A stretch of 24,500 nt of DNA from Mesostigma viride (Eukaryota; Streptophyta; Mesostigmatophyceae; Mesostigmatales; Mesostigmataceae): positions 5,578,507 to 5,603,006 of the forward strand of contig RPFO01000072.1 of assembly GCA_009746045.1 (NCBI GenBank), written 5' to 3'. Under the pieces are notes generated by a model, which had not been told where the DNA came from, ran no database searches, and saw only the letters and a list, made by a program, of their open reading frames with translations. Positions 7,785 to 17,680 of this stretch are shown here, in pieces (position 1 is the first letter of the stretch; the number at the start of each line of letters is the position of its first letter). The position numbers and the translations under genes are program-made.

Positions 7785-8201
7785 ATGCTCGTAAAAGTCG
7801 GTACGTACGAAACGGCCATCAACGCCGTACGTAATGGGTGCATATGGGGAGTAACTCAGAAACCAGACCATTGTTACGGCCGGTGGAACTGTCCGCTAAA
7901 GGACCCTAGGTACTTTAATACGGGCTTGGATGAAACACTCTTCCCCCCCAAGGGAGAGACGGTCCCCGAGGAACCCCATCTAGTACCGCCGGTCGAACCC
8001 AGCAATTACAAAATAAACGACACACAACAGCAAGTTTACCAGATGACAAATGAGCAGCCCCCGGATCGATTCCAGTACAGTAGGGATAGGCGCCACAGGC
8101 AACCTGGCAGGGTGGCAGGAAGGGGGGTCTCAGGCTGGCAGGGCTCCCCGCCCGCGCTCTGGGTAAGGGCCTCCACCACAACGCCGCGGCGCCTGGCCTA
8201 G
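7785..8201 (+). CDS. Uncertain open frame, possible first exon
   Basis: A 138-codon frame with an ATG start and no recognised domain. The first ~90 residues have a mixed composition (MLVKVGTYETAINAVRNGC...), and the C-terminal part is Arg/Gly/Pro-rich. A donor-like TGG|GTAAGG occurs near 8162, and an acceptor-like CCATGCAG is at ~9203, beyond the TTG array. An exon pair is conceivable, but the reading phases do not agree cleanly with the longer downstream frame. It may be chance. Confidence 0.2.
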   Translation: MLVKVGTYETAINAVRNGCIWGVTQKPDHCYGRWNCPLKDPRYFNTGLDETLFPPKGETVPEEPHLVPPVEPSNYKINDTQQQVYQMTNEQPPDRFQYSRDRRHRQPGRVAGRGVSGWQGSPPALWVRASTTTPRRLA

Positions 8202-8344
8202 CTTGTGATGGCCTTGAGGCGCCCCTGATCACCCGTGACACTGCTCCTATAATTCCCAGTACCCGATCATCTACCAGTTTCTATACAGCAGATGCGCCTT
8301 GAAAAGTCGCTTCGGTTGCACGTGATCTGACTGGATTCGGGGCT

Positions 8345-8603
8345 CATACGCATTTTTTTTTTGTGTTAAATTGTTATTATTATTATTACTGTTATTATTA
8401 TTATTATTATTCTCTTTGTCTTTATTTATTATTGTTCTTATTTATTTATTTTTTCATTTTCTTTTCCTTTCTTTCTTTTCTTTTTCCATTTGTAATGTAT
8501 ACTTCTTACTTTTTCTTTTAGCCCCTTCGTGTATGTGTGTATGCGTTCCCTATATTCCTTCTTAGGTTTGGTTGTTTTTGTTTTTGTTTTTATTGATTGT
8601 TTT
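8345..8603. repeat. T-rich, low-complexity tract with (TTA)n
   Basis: Interrupted TTA/ATT runs at ~8374-8412 are followed by T/C/A-rich sequence leading into the TTG array. Open frames here are compositional artefacts. Confidence 0.75.
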
Positions 8604-9128
<525 letters not shown>

Positions 9129-11418
9129 AATTGTGTGTGTGAGTGAGTGTGTTTTCCCTATAAACCTTTCTTGTTACCCTCTGTTTAATTCCCTCCATGC
9201 AGGTCTTCCTACAGATAGCCACGCAGCTCCCGCGGCCTTCGTGTCTTTCCTCTCAGACAACTATCCTAGTCCTTCCATGAGTGTTGGATCGCCATGCGTC
9301 CAGGCATAGTTGTCTCACTTCTTTTTTGTCTTCTGAGCTCCGCCCAGTCAGCGCCATATGTCCGCTCATGGCTGCTATCGTATTATGCTGTAAGCTTATG
9401 CATTAAGGTGATCGAGGGTATGGTGCCAGCCCCCCTGAAACCACAACATGGAATAATAACACGTACTGTTGACCTGGGGGGACCCAAGAGATGATTTTGG
9501 CATGTAAATAGGATGTATGGGGGTCCATCCCACCACTTGTTGAGGGTGGTATGCACAGTTACACGCTCGTATTGTGCTAAGAATAGCAAAAGACGCTATT
9601 TATGGCACATTCTGCCTAGGACAATGGGGGCATCTTTTTGCATGTTTCAATAATATATTCCCATTTAGCTGCCCCAGTTTGCAAATTTTCCACCTAATTG
9701 GCACCCCAAAATGGTGAGTATTTCATCAGTTATTAATTTTCTCCCAAAAGAGGTACTTCAGTTTTTGGGCTGAAAAAAATAAAACAAATCATAGACACAC
9801 AATTTGACCCTGGGGAGATATACACAAAGACTAGACATGGGCATACACAATCCCACAAAGTTTGAGCTCATTCTGCCTACAAACGTGGAAGTTATAGCGT
9901 TTGGCAGTTGGCCACCTGTGCAGCCGCTCAGGAAGGCAATAGTGAGTATTAAGGCACACTAACACTTTCTATGCCATCCAAATGGCTCCAGACCATGCCC
10001 AATTCGCACAACGTACAAGGAGGTGGCTGGGCACCTCATGTGCCCTTGCCTTACCTTGGCACGGGCAACCTCATGGTGGGTGTGTGCACAGCAACAAGGC
10101 AGGTAGCTCTACATGTCTACTAGCCAGCACTTTTGAAGCAAATTCTAGGCGTATGCTGTGATCATCATACCAAAACCAAGGTGTCCAATGCAAATAGACC
10201 CTAGAAAGCCATATCCACTGATTGCCCAACCAAGGGGAACAACAGACAGTCCACAGAGAAAGCATACTAATCATAAATGCTGCGTGCCAGGGCTTCTTAC
10301 CATGGTTACTTTGCCTAAGTTGCTAGCATATGACAGGGCTGTCTCATAATTCAGTGGGAGAGAGGCCAACAAGAAAACAACGGTATCCCCTACCTACATG
10401 AAGTTCCACCCATGCAATATGCCCCTCAGAACGCCCATGCACTATAGCTTTTCTTTTCAGCGCGATTGTTTGCTAAGAAACAACCTCAACCTTGTGAGCC
10501 TCTAAGCACACTGAAACCACTGCTAAGAAAGGCTGTGTCAATATTCATACAAAACTGAGTGTTTTTACCAAACTCCTTCCAAGAAACCACTCGACAAATC
10601 CCTGACAACTTGCCAACATGCCACGGCTCATGATTTGACACGTCCCAGCGATGCAACCTAGATAAAATCACTGAAAGCCGCCAGGAATCTGGCGATGCGC
10701 ATCACGGAATGGCATGCTACCTGGCGCTAACTGCGCGGATACCAGGCGAAAACTTGCGTTGACAACCCTTTAAAGAAGCGAAACATTCATAGGGGGACGC
10801 TAAGCGCGGGATCGTACAATTACCGGCATGCAGTGTCATAAGCCCAGTGGCACAAGAAAGACCAAGTTACCTTCCATGGAAGGATGAGACGCGCATGCAT
10901 CCGGCGAGCCTGGACAGTGTCTTACCGAAAATGACGGAAATCTTGCAAAATCCCGGCGAATTTCTTTAGGATTCTTTATTGACAATGCAAACGCATCCTA
11001 GACGCTAAGTAAAGCCCATAAAACCTGACAATCACCGCCGCCAGCGTGCATTCTTATTTATTCCTCGCGACGAAAATTTCGGATTGGACCCCCGCGGCGA
11101 TGGTCATCAATAAAATTATCGACATTGCAAAGCGCACAAACTTAGCGATGAAATAATATCATAAACTCATCGCCTTCAAGATTCTCGCAATTTCTCTGCA
11201 TTCCGCTTGTTATATTTGTATATTTGTCTAGTTTTGCCTGAAAGCCGTCGCCATGGCCAGCTCCGCTAGGGGTGCGCGCACCGTGCACCACTTTTTCACG
11301 GTACGGATGGGTACCACGAATTTTTTTTGGCGCCAAAAAATTTGCGCCCGGACCCTCACCTTAAAATGTACAGGCACGTGACTGCTTTGCACCTAAGCGC
11401 AAGTCCTCAGTAAGCTTA
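9129..11418. other. Intergenic, no supported gene
   Basis: Frames are at most ~68 codons and have no recognisable motifs. An acceptor-like pyrimidine-CCATGCAG|GT occurs at ~9203 and could end an intron containing the TTG array. Otherwise nothing is recognised on either strand. Confidence 0.45.
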
Positions 11419-11447
11419 GGGTGGTTTTACCGGATTAGGATACATTT
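11419..11447 (+). repeat. 29-bp terminal inverted repeat, left copy
   Basis: Perfect inverted match to 22360-22388, with TTA directly outside. No inverted partner was found close by, so it is not the end of a small local element. Confidence 0.8.
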
Positions 11448-11521
11448 GCACGGCTTCAAATGTATCCTAAATGCACCATTGGCAAACATGGTTTCTGGAC
11501 ATGGTCAATATCATTCATATG

Positions 11522-11554
11522 TTTGGCAAGCATGATATGATCATGCTTGCCAAA
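11522..11554. repeat. Perfect hairpin, 15-bp stem
   Basis: The arm TTTGGCAAGCATGAT at 11522-11536 pairs with 11540-11554 around a 3-base loop. It lies in otherwise gene-free DNA. A 17-bp direct repeat (GTTGTCTCTTTTCATAT) begins just beyond and recurs ~60 bp downstream. The function is unknown. Confidence 0.8.
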
Positions 11555-12249
11555 GATGTTGTCTCTTTTCATATTTCACACATATATTATCGGCCTCGGC
11601 GTGCCATGCTTCCACGTTTGTTGTCTCTTTTCATATATTGTGAATATGATCAATAAAATTCCAAACATGACCATGTTGGAGACTTCAAGTGGAGCATCAT
11701 GATTACTGTTTTCACTATTACGTAACCCATGGTTCATGTTAACATGGCATAATGAGCAATCCTATTGACCCCATGACTAATGGTGAAGTTAATAAAGTTA
11801 CATCGTGGCACGTCACTATAGCATCAAGTTGCATCATTGTGCATAAAGTAGTTTAGCACTGAGTTGGCATGCCAACACCAGGTACACTAAATAAATTAAA
11901 ACCAGAATTGATAAACAACCCAGTATCCAAATACAGTATCCATATATATGCAGGTCGTACTACAGGTACAGCCACGGCTGCCACGCGGCTTCTGCAGCGA
12001 TCACGCTCTTTCTCCTAGACAATTGCTCTACTGGTCCCTACAGGTCGGTCGACTTGGACCATGATGCGTCAAGAACAGTTAATTGACCGACTTAAACAAG
12101 ATGTTTGTCTACATGCAGCTGTCTGCACCTAACTAACGCGAAACCGCGTGCTACCAAATATAGGGGCAAATGCATGAGTAACACATGTCAACGCACAACC
12201 GGTGGAAATCACGCGATACCAACCGCGGCAACAGTGGTGTGAACATAGC
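11555..12249. other. Intergenic, no supported gene
   Basis: AT-richer sequence without frames or motifs that can be supported. Confidence 0.45.
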
Positions 12250-12740
12250 GGGCACTGACATGCAAAAAAGCACCAGCAGCGGCATCAGTAGCAAATTGTA
12301 GTAGCGGAACAATAGCCACTACATCAATGCAACAACACATCAGCCCAGCAACACAGCAGCAGCATGACCGTAGCACAGCAGCAGCACAACTGTAGCACAT
12401 CAACACGGCCGCATAGCAGGAGCACAAGTCAGCGCAGCAGCAACTTAGTATGCCGATTCCTGAATTTCCTATCAGTGGACTATAGTCCATTGATAGGAAA
12501 TTCACTAATAGGCAGTACTAGCTCAGCAGCACGGCAGCAATGCAGCAGTGCATCAACACAGCAGCACGACAGCAATACATCAGCGGCACGGCAGCAATGC
12601 AGCAACACATCAGCACAATAGCACAGCAGCAGCACGGCAGCAATGCAGCAGCAATAGCATGGCAGCACAGCAGCAGCAGCAGCACATGAGCAGCTCAATG
12701 ACAACAACGCTGCTTGCGCTACAGCAGTCGTCGTCGTCGT
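12250..12740. repeat. Degenerate CAG/GCA-type repeat tract
   Basis: Many imperfect copies of CAGCAGCACGGCAGCAATG-like words. It overlaps the 3' end of the minus-strand gene, whose last ~60 codons here (poly-Cys/Leu/Ala) are probably translated repeat and not a conserved domain. A palindrome interrupts it at 12461-12504. Confidence 0.75.
12461..12504. repeat. 44-bp near-perfect palindrome
   Basis: TGAATTTCCTATCA...TGATAGGAAATTCA, centred on ACTATAGT, with a single mismatched pair (G12475/T12490). A weaker inverted match extends to about 12451-12515 (TGCC...GGCA). It looks like a tiny foldback insertion in the CAG-type tract. Confidence 0.85.
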
Positions 12741-14187
12741 CATCGTCATCGGCAAGGATGAGCGCTCGCTTCCGACGCCGGGAGGCGCCTGCGTTGTTGT
12801 TCTCCGCCACAACGTCGCTGGGTGGAACCATCTCGCGCAATCGAGCCTCGGCCAGGGTGATATCCGGCGCTTGCAACGCAGGGACGACCACACCGGGGCA
12901 CCCGCAGATCTGTGCCTCCAGCTCGTGGAGAGGCACGCAAGAAACCGCGTCCTCCTCCCAACGGGCACCCCAGTACATGGCTACCATGTCGTTTTGCGTG
13001 TCGACAACAGCGACACGACCATGGTACCTGCCGTCCCGGCTTTCGGTGCGACCGTCCGCGGATGTCACACGCTCCGACGCCCAATGACACACGACTTGCC
13101 CTACGAGGTTGCGGCTGCCACTCTTGACCTGCAGCGTTACGCCTTCCCAGCATGCCTTCGCCATGCCGACGATGCCCTTCGAGCATTCAGCATCTTGCCA
13201 CTTCACGACCGGGTGTTCCGCGTCATAGGGCACCTCCTTCAGCGCCTTGAGGCACTCCTTGGTGAGCTTTTTGTTCGCACCCAAGGAGACTCCATGGGGC
13301 GGCTGACCTCGCTTGCCCACCACTTGTGTCAAGACGAGGTCTGAGGCGGTGATGATCACCGTGTGCGCCGCAGTGGTTGGTGGATGGGGCCATTGCGCAA
13401 TGTCTGTATTCCACGGGTGCCACGTGTCATGCAAATGCTTAGCGCGGTATACAAAGAGCTCAATAGAAGGTTGGCCGCCATCCTCCTTCGCAACCACCTC
13501 CTTGATGATGCCAACGAGGACTGGAGTCCACGTGAGCTTCGAGTTGCAGAGAATACCAGCTGAAGGGTGCCAGTATAGAACAGCGGAGCCTTTCTCAACG
13601 CCTTGCATGCGCTTCAAGTAAGCGACCTTGGCTGCCATGGCCCTGTCTTCTGCCGCCCATTCCTGCTGTGTGTGGCCATCATGACGAACTCGGTCTACCA
13701 GCGGGGTGACGCGCACCGCCTCTGCGTCAACCAACGCCATGAAGTGCTCTTCTTGCGTCGGTGGTGGTTCAGGCGCTGCATCGTGCTCACGCAGGGTGGA
13801 GATGTCCGCGCGAGATGGCCACGGCAAAGGGCGCCACTCCTCAGGCACCTCCTCAGGGGCATGTGGGACTTGACTTGCGAAAAAAGGCCTTGTTTGGCTT
13901 GATGGTGTCGGGCGGAAAGTACCACTGCCAGATGCCATGGGGCAACTTCTCGACCCTTGTTTTGATCGACTCCAGCTCCTTCCCCAGAAACTCCATGTTC
14001 AATGGTGCGAAGGCTGGGGTGTCCTGCAACATCGGAATGCGGTCTGGATCCACAAGTCGGACGCCAAACAGCGGCCGCCCCTCCGCATCAAACCTGTATG
14101 GCTGTGTCATCGCCTTCCCCCACCGTGGCGCGCCTTCCTGTCGAGTCCCCGCGGGCTGCCACGGCGTCTTTTGGGACTCCGTGGGCC

Positions 14188-14192
14188 GGTAG
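14188..14192. repeat. Target site duplication GGTAG, left
   Basis: An identical GGTAG occurs at 15156-15160, directly outside the other end of the palindromic element. Confidence 0.85.
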
Positions 14193-14406
14193 AGTTATTA
14201 TAAATAGTGACGGAACCTTTTTGCCACTTGGGCATTAAGGTCCGTCACTATTTATCCGGCGAAAACCACTCGCCGGCATCTATTCCGCGTTAAGTTCACG
14301 TGAACGTGGCGCGGAATTGATGCCGGCGAGTGGTTTTCGCCGGATAAATAGTGACGGACCTTAATGCCCAAGTGGCAAAAAGGTTCCGTCACTATTTATA
14401 ATAACT
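14193..14406. repeat. Foldback 1 of element B
   Basis: A 214-bp palindrome centred on TTCACGTGAA (~14299). Its arms contain AATAGTGACGGAACC, CACTTGGGCATTAAGG and a GCCGGCGAGTGG/CCACTCGCCGGC pair. A few mismatches lie near the centre. Confidence 0.9.
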
Positions 14407-14608
14407 AAAACGTCGTAGTGTGGGGGCCGATATCTATCGTACCGCTGATGCCTACTGCAGTACCGAATCTCGCCTTAACGATATTCCAACCGGGCATATT
14501 TTCCCTTCTGGCACTTTCGTTTGGCCTTCTGGTATCAATTCCTTCCGGTATTCGGAAATACCCGTGTCACCACAGGGATTCGAACCCCCGACTTACGAGG
14601 TCTTAGTT
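14403..14608 (-). repeat. Core unit of element B, inverted copy
   Basis: A 206-bp reverse complement of 14740-14945. The T-arm-like motif is on the minus strand at 14573-14589. The ~62-76 codon open frames across it on both strands are mirror images and are not supported as genes. Confidence 0.9.
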
Positions 14609-14743
14609 ATTATAAATAGTGACGGAACCTTTTTGCCACTTGGGCATTAAGGTCCGTCACTATTTATCCGGCGAAAACCACTCGCCGGCATCAATTCCGC
14701 GCCACGAAGTGGCAAAAAGGTTCCGTCACTATTTATAATAACT
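14605..14743. repeat. Middle foldback of element B, internally deleted
   Basis: The same sequence as the outer foldbacks on its left side, but the right half is reduced to the terminal ~37 bases. This gives an asymmetric 65-base spacer at the centre of the large palindrome. Loss of central symmetry is a common way for long palindromes to become stable. Confidence 0.85.
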
Positions 14744-14945
14744 AAGACCTCGTAAGTCGGGGGTTCGAATCCCTGTGGTGACACGGGTATTTCCGAATAC
14801 CGGAAGGAATTGATACCAGAAGGCCAAACGAAAGTGCCAGAAGGGAAAATATGCCCGGTTGGAATATCGTTAAGGCGAGATTCGGTACTGCAGTAGGCAT
14901 CAGCGGTACGATAGATATCGGCCCCCACACTACGACGTTTTAGTT
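14740..14945 (+). repeat. Core unit of element B, direct copy (AACTAAGAC ... GTTTTAGTT)
   Basis: A 206-bp unit. Its own termini are similar in inverted orientation (AACTAAGACCTCGTAAGT against AACTAAAACGTCGTAGTG). The T-arm-like motif lies at 14759-14775, about 20 bases inside one terminus, as in element A. Confidence 0.85.
14759..14775 (+). other. tRNA T-arm / B-box-like motif in element B
   Basis: GGGGGTTCGAATCCCTG has the T-loop TTCGAAT, three Watson-Crick pairs and one G-T pair. It is followed by TGGTGACA in the place of an acceptor strand plus discriminator base. No matching 5' half is present. The mirror copy is at 14573-14589 on minus. Confidence 0.6.
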
Positions 14946-15244
14946 ATTATAAATAGTGACGGAACCTTTTTGCCACTTGGGCATTAAGGTCCGTCACTAT
15001 TTATCCGGCGAAAACCACTCGCCGGCATCAATTCCGCGCCACGTTCACGTGAACTTAACGCGGAATAGATGCCGGCGAGTGGTTTTCGCCGGATAAATAG
15101 TGACGGACCTTAATGCCCAAGTGGCAAAAAGGTTCCGTCACTATTTATAATAACTGGTAGGACAACCAGGTCTCTGTGTTGCCCTGTACCTGGAAGAAGA
15201 CGGCGTGGTGCACCTTCATTGAGCGACCGCGTTTTTCAGGCACC

Positions 15245-16235
15245 GGCTGTGCCGCTCCGCCGCTCCGCCGCTCCGCCGCCCGCCGGCTGCGCCGCCGGCC
15301 CGCCGCGCGCCGGCTGCCCCGCCCCGTAGCCCGTCGACAGGCTGCCCCGCCCCGCCGCATGCCAGCTGCGCCGGCCCGCCGCCCACGCGCGCCGGCAGCG
15401 CCGTTGGCCCCCGCGCGCCGACGGCCCTGCCCCGCCGCCCGTTGACAGCCCCGCCCCGCCGCATGCCAGCTGCGCCGGCCCGCCGCCCATGCGCGCCGGC
15501 AGCGCCGCTGGCCCCCCGCGCGCCGACGGCCCTGCCCCGCCGCCCGTCGACTGCCCCGCCCCGCCGCCCGTCGACAGCCCTGCCCCGCCGCATGCAGGCT
15601 GCGCCGCCGCTGCCACCTCGCTGCGCGCTGGCTGCGCCACCTCGCCGCCCGCCGACGGCGCCGCCCCGCCGCCCACCGGCTGCCCCGCCCCGCCGCCCGT
15701 CGACTGCCCCGCCCCGCCGCATGCCAGCTGCGCCGGCCCGCCGCCCACGCGCGCCGGCAGCGCCGCTGGCCCCCGCGCGCTGACGGCCCTGCCCCGCCGC
15801 CCGTCGACTGCCCCGCCCCGCCGCCCGTCGACAGCCCCGACCCACCGCATGCCAGGTGCGCCGGCCCGCCGCCCGCGCGCGCCGGCAGCGCCGCTGGCCC
15901 CCGCGCGCCGACGGCCCTGCCCCGCCGCCCGTCGACAGCCCTGCCCCGCCGCCCGTCGACAGCCCCGCCCCGCCGCATGCCAGCTGCGCCGGCCCGCTGC
16001 CCACGCGCGCCGGCAGCGCCGCTGGCCCTGCCCCGCCGCCCGTCGACTGCCCCGCCCCGCCGCCCGTCGACAGCCCTGCCCCGCCGCATGCCAGGTGCGC
16101 CGGCCCGCCGCCCGCGCGCACCGGCAGCGCCGCTGGCCCCCCGCGCGCCGACGGCCCTGCCCCGCCGCCCGTCGACAGCCCCGCCCCGCCGCATGCCAGC
16201 TGCGCCGGCCGGCCGCCCATGCGCGCCATGCGCTT
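15245..16235. repeat. GC-rich minisatellite, 104-130 bp units
   Basis: Eight copies marked by a GCATGC word (starting 15357, 15461, 15590, 15720, 15847, 15975, 16086, 16191), spaced 104-130 bp. Spacing varies with the number of inner ~24-bp sub-repeats (CCCGCCGCCCGTCGAC). Few stops occur in any frame, so the long Arg/Ala/Gly- and Pro/Ala-rich frames on both strands are artefacts. Confidence 0.9.
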
Positions 16236-17325
16236 CGCAGGTCCATTGGGATCATGAGGCCTGCGCAAAATCTCACCTCGGAGGCCCGTGCTACTTCTAG
16301 TAAGATGCTTGCATTTTCAATGCGTCACCTATATGCAGGCATAGAGGGTGGTACATGGCGCTAGACTCATCAAGGGATAGGAGCCATGCCCTCAGCAATT
16401 ACTCACCTCCTGGCCCTTGCTGTTGCGGTCTCGGATTAAGATGATGGTCTACACGCCGCCGCATGCAAACAAGGAATGAGAGACAAAGCCGTGCGAGGCC
16501 AATATGGGCACAGTGAGAGAAACAAGTCGACGCGAACCTACATCACGAGTGTCAGCGAAGGGGACCCATGGGAGAAGTCTCCCTCCCATGGTATCATTCA
16601 CGGACACACGCAGCGGCCATGGGAACAGCCAAAACAGCAGGTTCACACACGCAAGGGCAACGACCTGCAGTGCCTGACCAGCATGTCGGTCAGTTGTGAT
16701 TGGCAAGGCAGAGCCACACACACCAGGTACACGCTGCATGGGCAGGGAAGACGCTCTTACATGAGAAAAAGCGAGGAAACGTGCGCGAGAAGGATATTAA
16801 GAGCGATCCGCGCTAGAAGGATGCTACAATAGCATCATATATTCAAGAATTAGCAAAGAAAGATGTAGAAAAGAGACAAAAGAAAGAAATACGAGAGAAA
16901 GCAAAGACAGGGAGCTGCCAAACCGGGCAGACAAAAGGTTACGAGCGGCAAGAGTTGTGAACGCTGCACTTGATTGCTTTCTCTGACTTGTCAACTGCGA
17001 AGAGTGACTGATATCTCTGGAAATGGTATGCTCAGCATCCCATGGTAATGAAATGGTGAGCTATGCTGTCAGACATGCCTATATAACATAGCTACCCTAG
17101 GGTCCTAATACAAAACTAGAAATCAAACCATACCGTGAGTTTCCCGGCTCGCACGGCCTCCTCCCTTTGTGCCAACGCCTGCAAACACAACGGGCCGTGG
17201 AGGAGGGTGGAAAGGTGGGCAAGTGTGGAGGAGTTTGGGGGGGACCGGGTTGAGCAGCGGTGGGGGAAAGATGTGCCGGTCATGATGTTGTCAACTACAG
17301 CTGTTGTATCGTGATTCACCTTCAA
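16236..17325. other. Intergenic, no supported gene
   Basis: Short frames only (at most 118 codons) without motifs. No repeats were recognised. Confidence 0.45.
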
Positions 17326-17630
17326 TAAGTCTACTGTTCTACATCCGGTGGTGGATGGACACAAGCAATAAAGGCCCCGCCCACAACTCAGATTTCTTTA
17401 GAAAATCTACTGATCTACATTCGATGGCGCCTTCACAGAAGCAGGAAACTCCGCCCACCGGTCAAATGTGACGCCCAACAAAGCCCCAACTTATTTCTTC
17501 AAGAAGTATACTGTTTTACATCCGGTAGTGCTTGGACAGAAGCAATATGTAAAGCCCGCCCACAAATCGGATTTCTTTACGAAAAACCTGTTTTACATTC
17601 GATGGGGTCTTGACAGATTCAAGCAGCAAT
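17326..17630 (+). repeat. Diverged tandem repeat, ~80-98 bp subunits
   Basis: Four subunits start near 17326, 17406, 17504 and 17586. Each carries a version of CTGTTCTACATCCGGTGG (or TTACATTCGATGG), then ACAGAAGCA. Those that run on carry CCCGCCCAC(A/C) and GATTTCTTTA-like words. Subunits 1+2 and 3+4 pair better, suggesting a duplicated dimer. Low similarity points to age. Confidence 0.65.
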
Positions 17631-17680
17631 ACTCGTTTCTACCTGCGTGCGACTGCAGCGGCCGAGTGCTGCAACTTGCC

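Larger units (their letters stand above)
14193..15155. mobile_element. Compound foldback element B (young copy, 963 bp)
   Basis: One giant palindrome: complementary positions sum to 29348 throughout the checked arms, giving arms 14193-14641 and 14707-15155 (449 bp each, no mismatch found by eye) around a 65-base spacer. Order: foldback 14193-14406; inverted unit 14403-14608; shortened middle foldback 14605-14743; direct unit 14740-14945; foldback 14942-15155. Ends are AGTTAT...ATAACT with GGTAG target duplications. There is no transposase frame. It interrupts the reading frame of the gene at 12610-15219. Confidence 0.92.
12610..15219 (-). pseudogene. Unrecognised gene split by foldback element B
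   Basis: Coding segments on minus: 15219-15156 (ATG at 15219, ending in the codons W-L-S-Y), the 963-bp element, then 14192-~13886, then a change of frame and 13885-12610. Removing the element plus one GGTAG copy joins TAC to CGG in frame, so the gene was open before insertion. A second break lies in a run of six A (13880-13885), which looks like a one-base indel. The protein is not recognised. Two stretches resemble small beta-barrel (tudor/BAH-like) folds, namely VGIIKEVV...FVYRAKHLHDTWHPW and GRVAVVDTQNDMVAMYW, but this is weak inference. A basic patch and eight consecutive Asp follow, then repeat-encoded residues to the stop. The upstream frame also continues into the minisatellite, so the start is uncertain. 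Confidence 0.5.

Noticed and set aside
14418-14930. Mirror-image 62-93 codon frames in the 206-bp units (containing a GFEPPT-like string)
   Set aside because: The string is the antisense translation of the TTCGAATCC T-arm motif, a common false protein signature. The mirrored occurrence follows from the palindrome.
15145-16364. Arg/Ala/Gly-rich and Pro/Ala-rich frames of ~290-350 codons on both strands
   Set aside because: All are translations of the GC-rich minisatellite; unit lengths vary out of frame and both strands are equally open.
16449-16832. 118-codon plus and 96-codon minus frames
   Set aside because: Overlapping antisense frames with no recognisable domain or codon preference.
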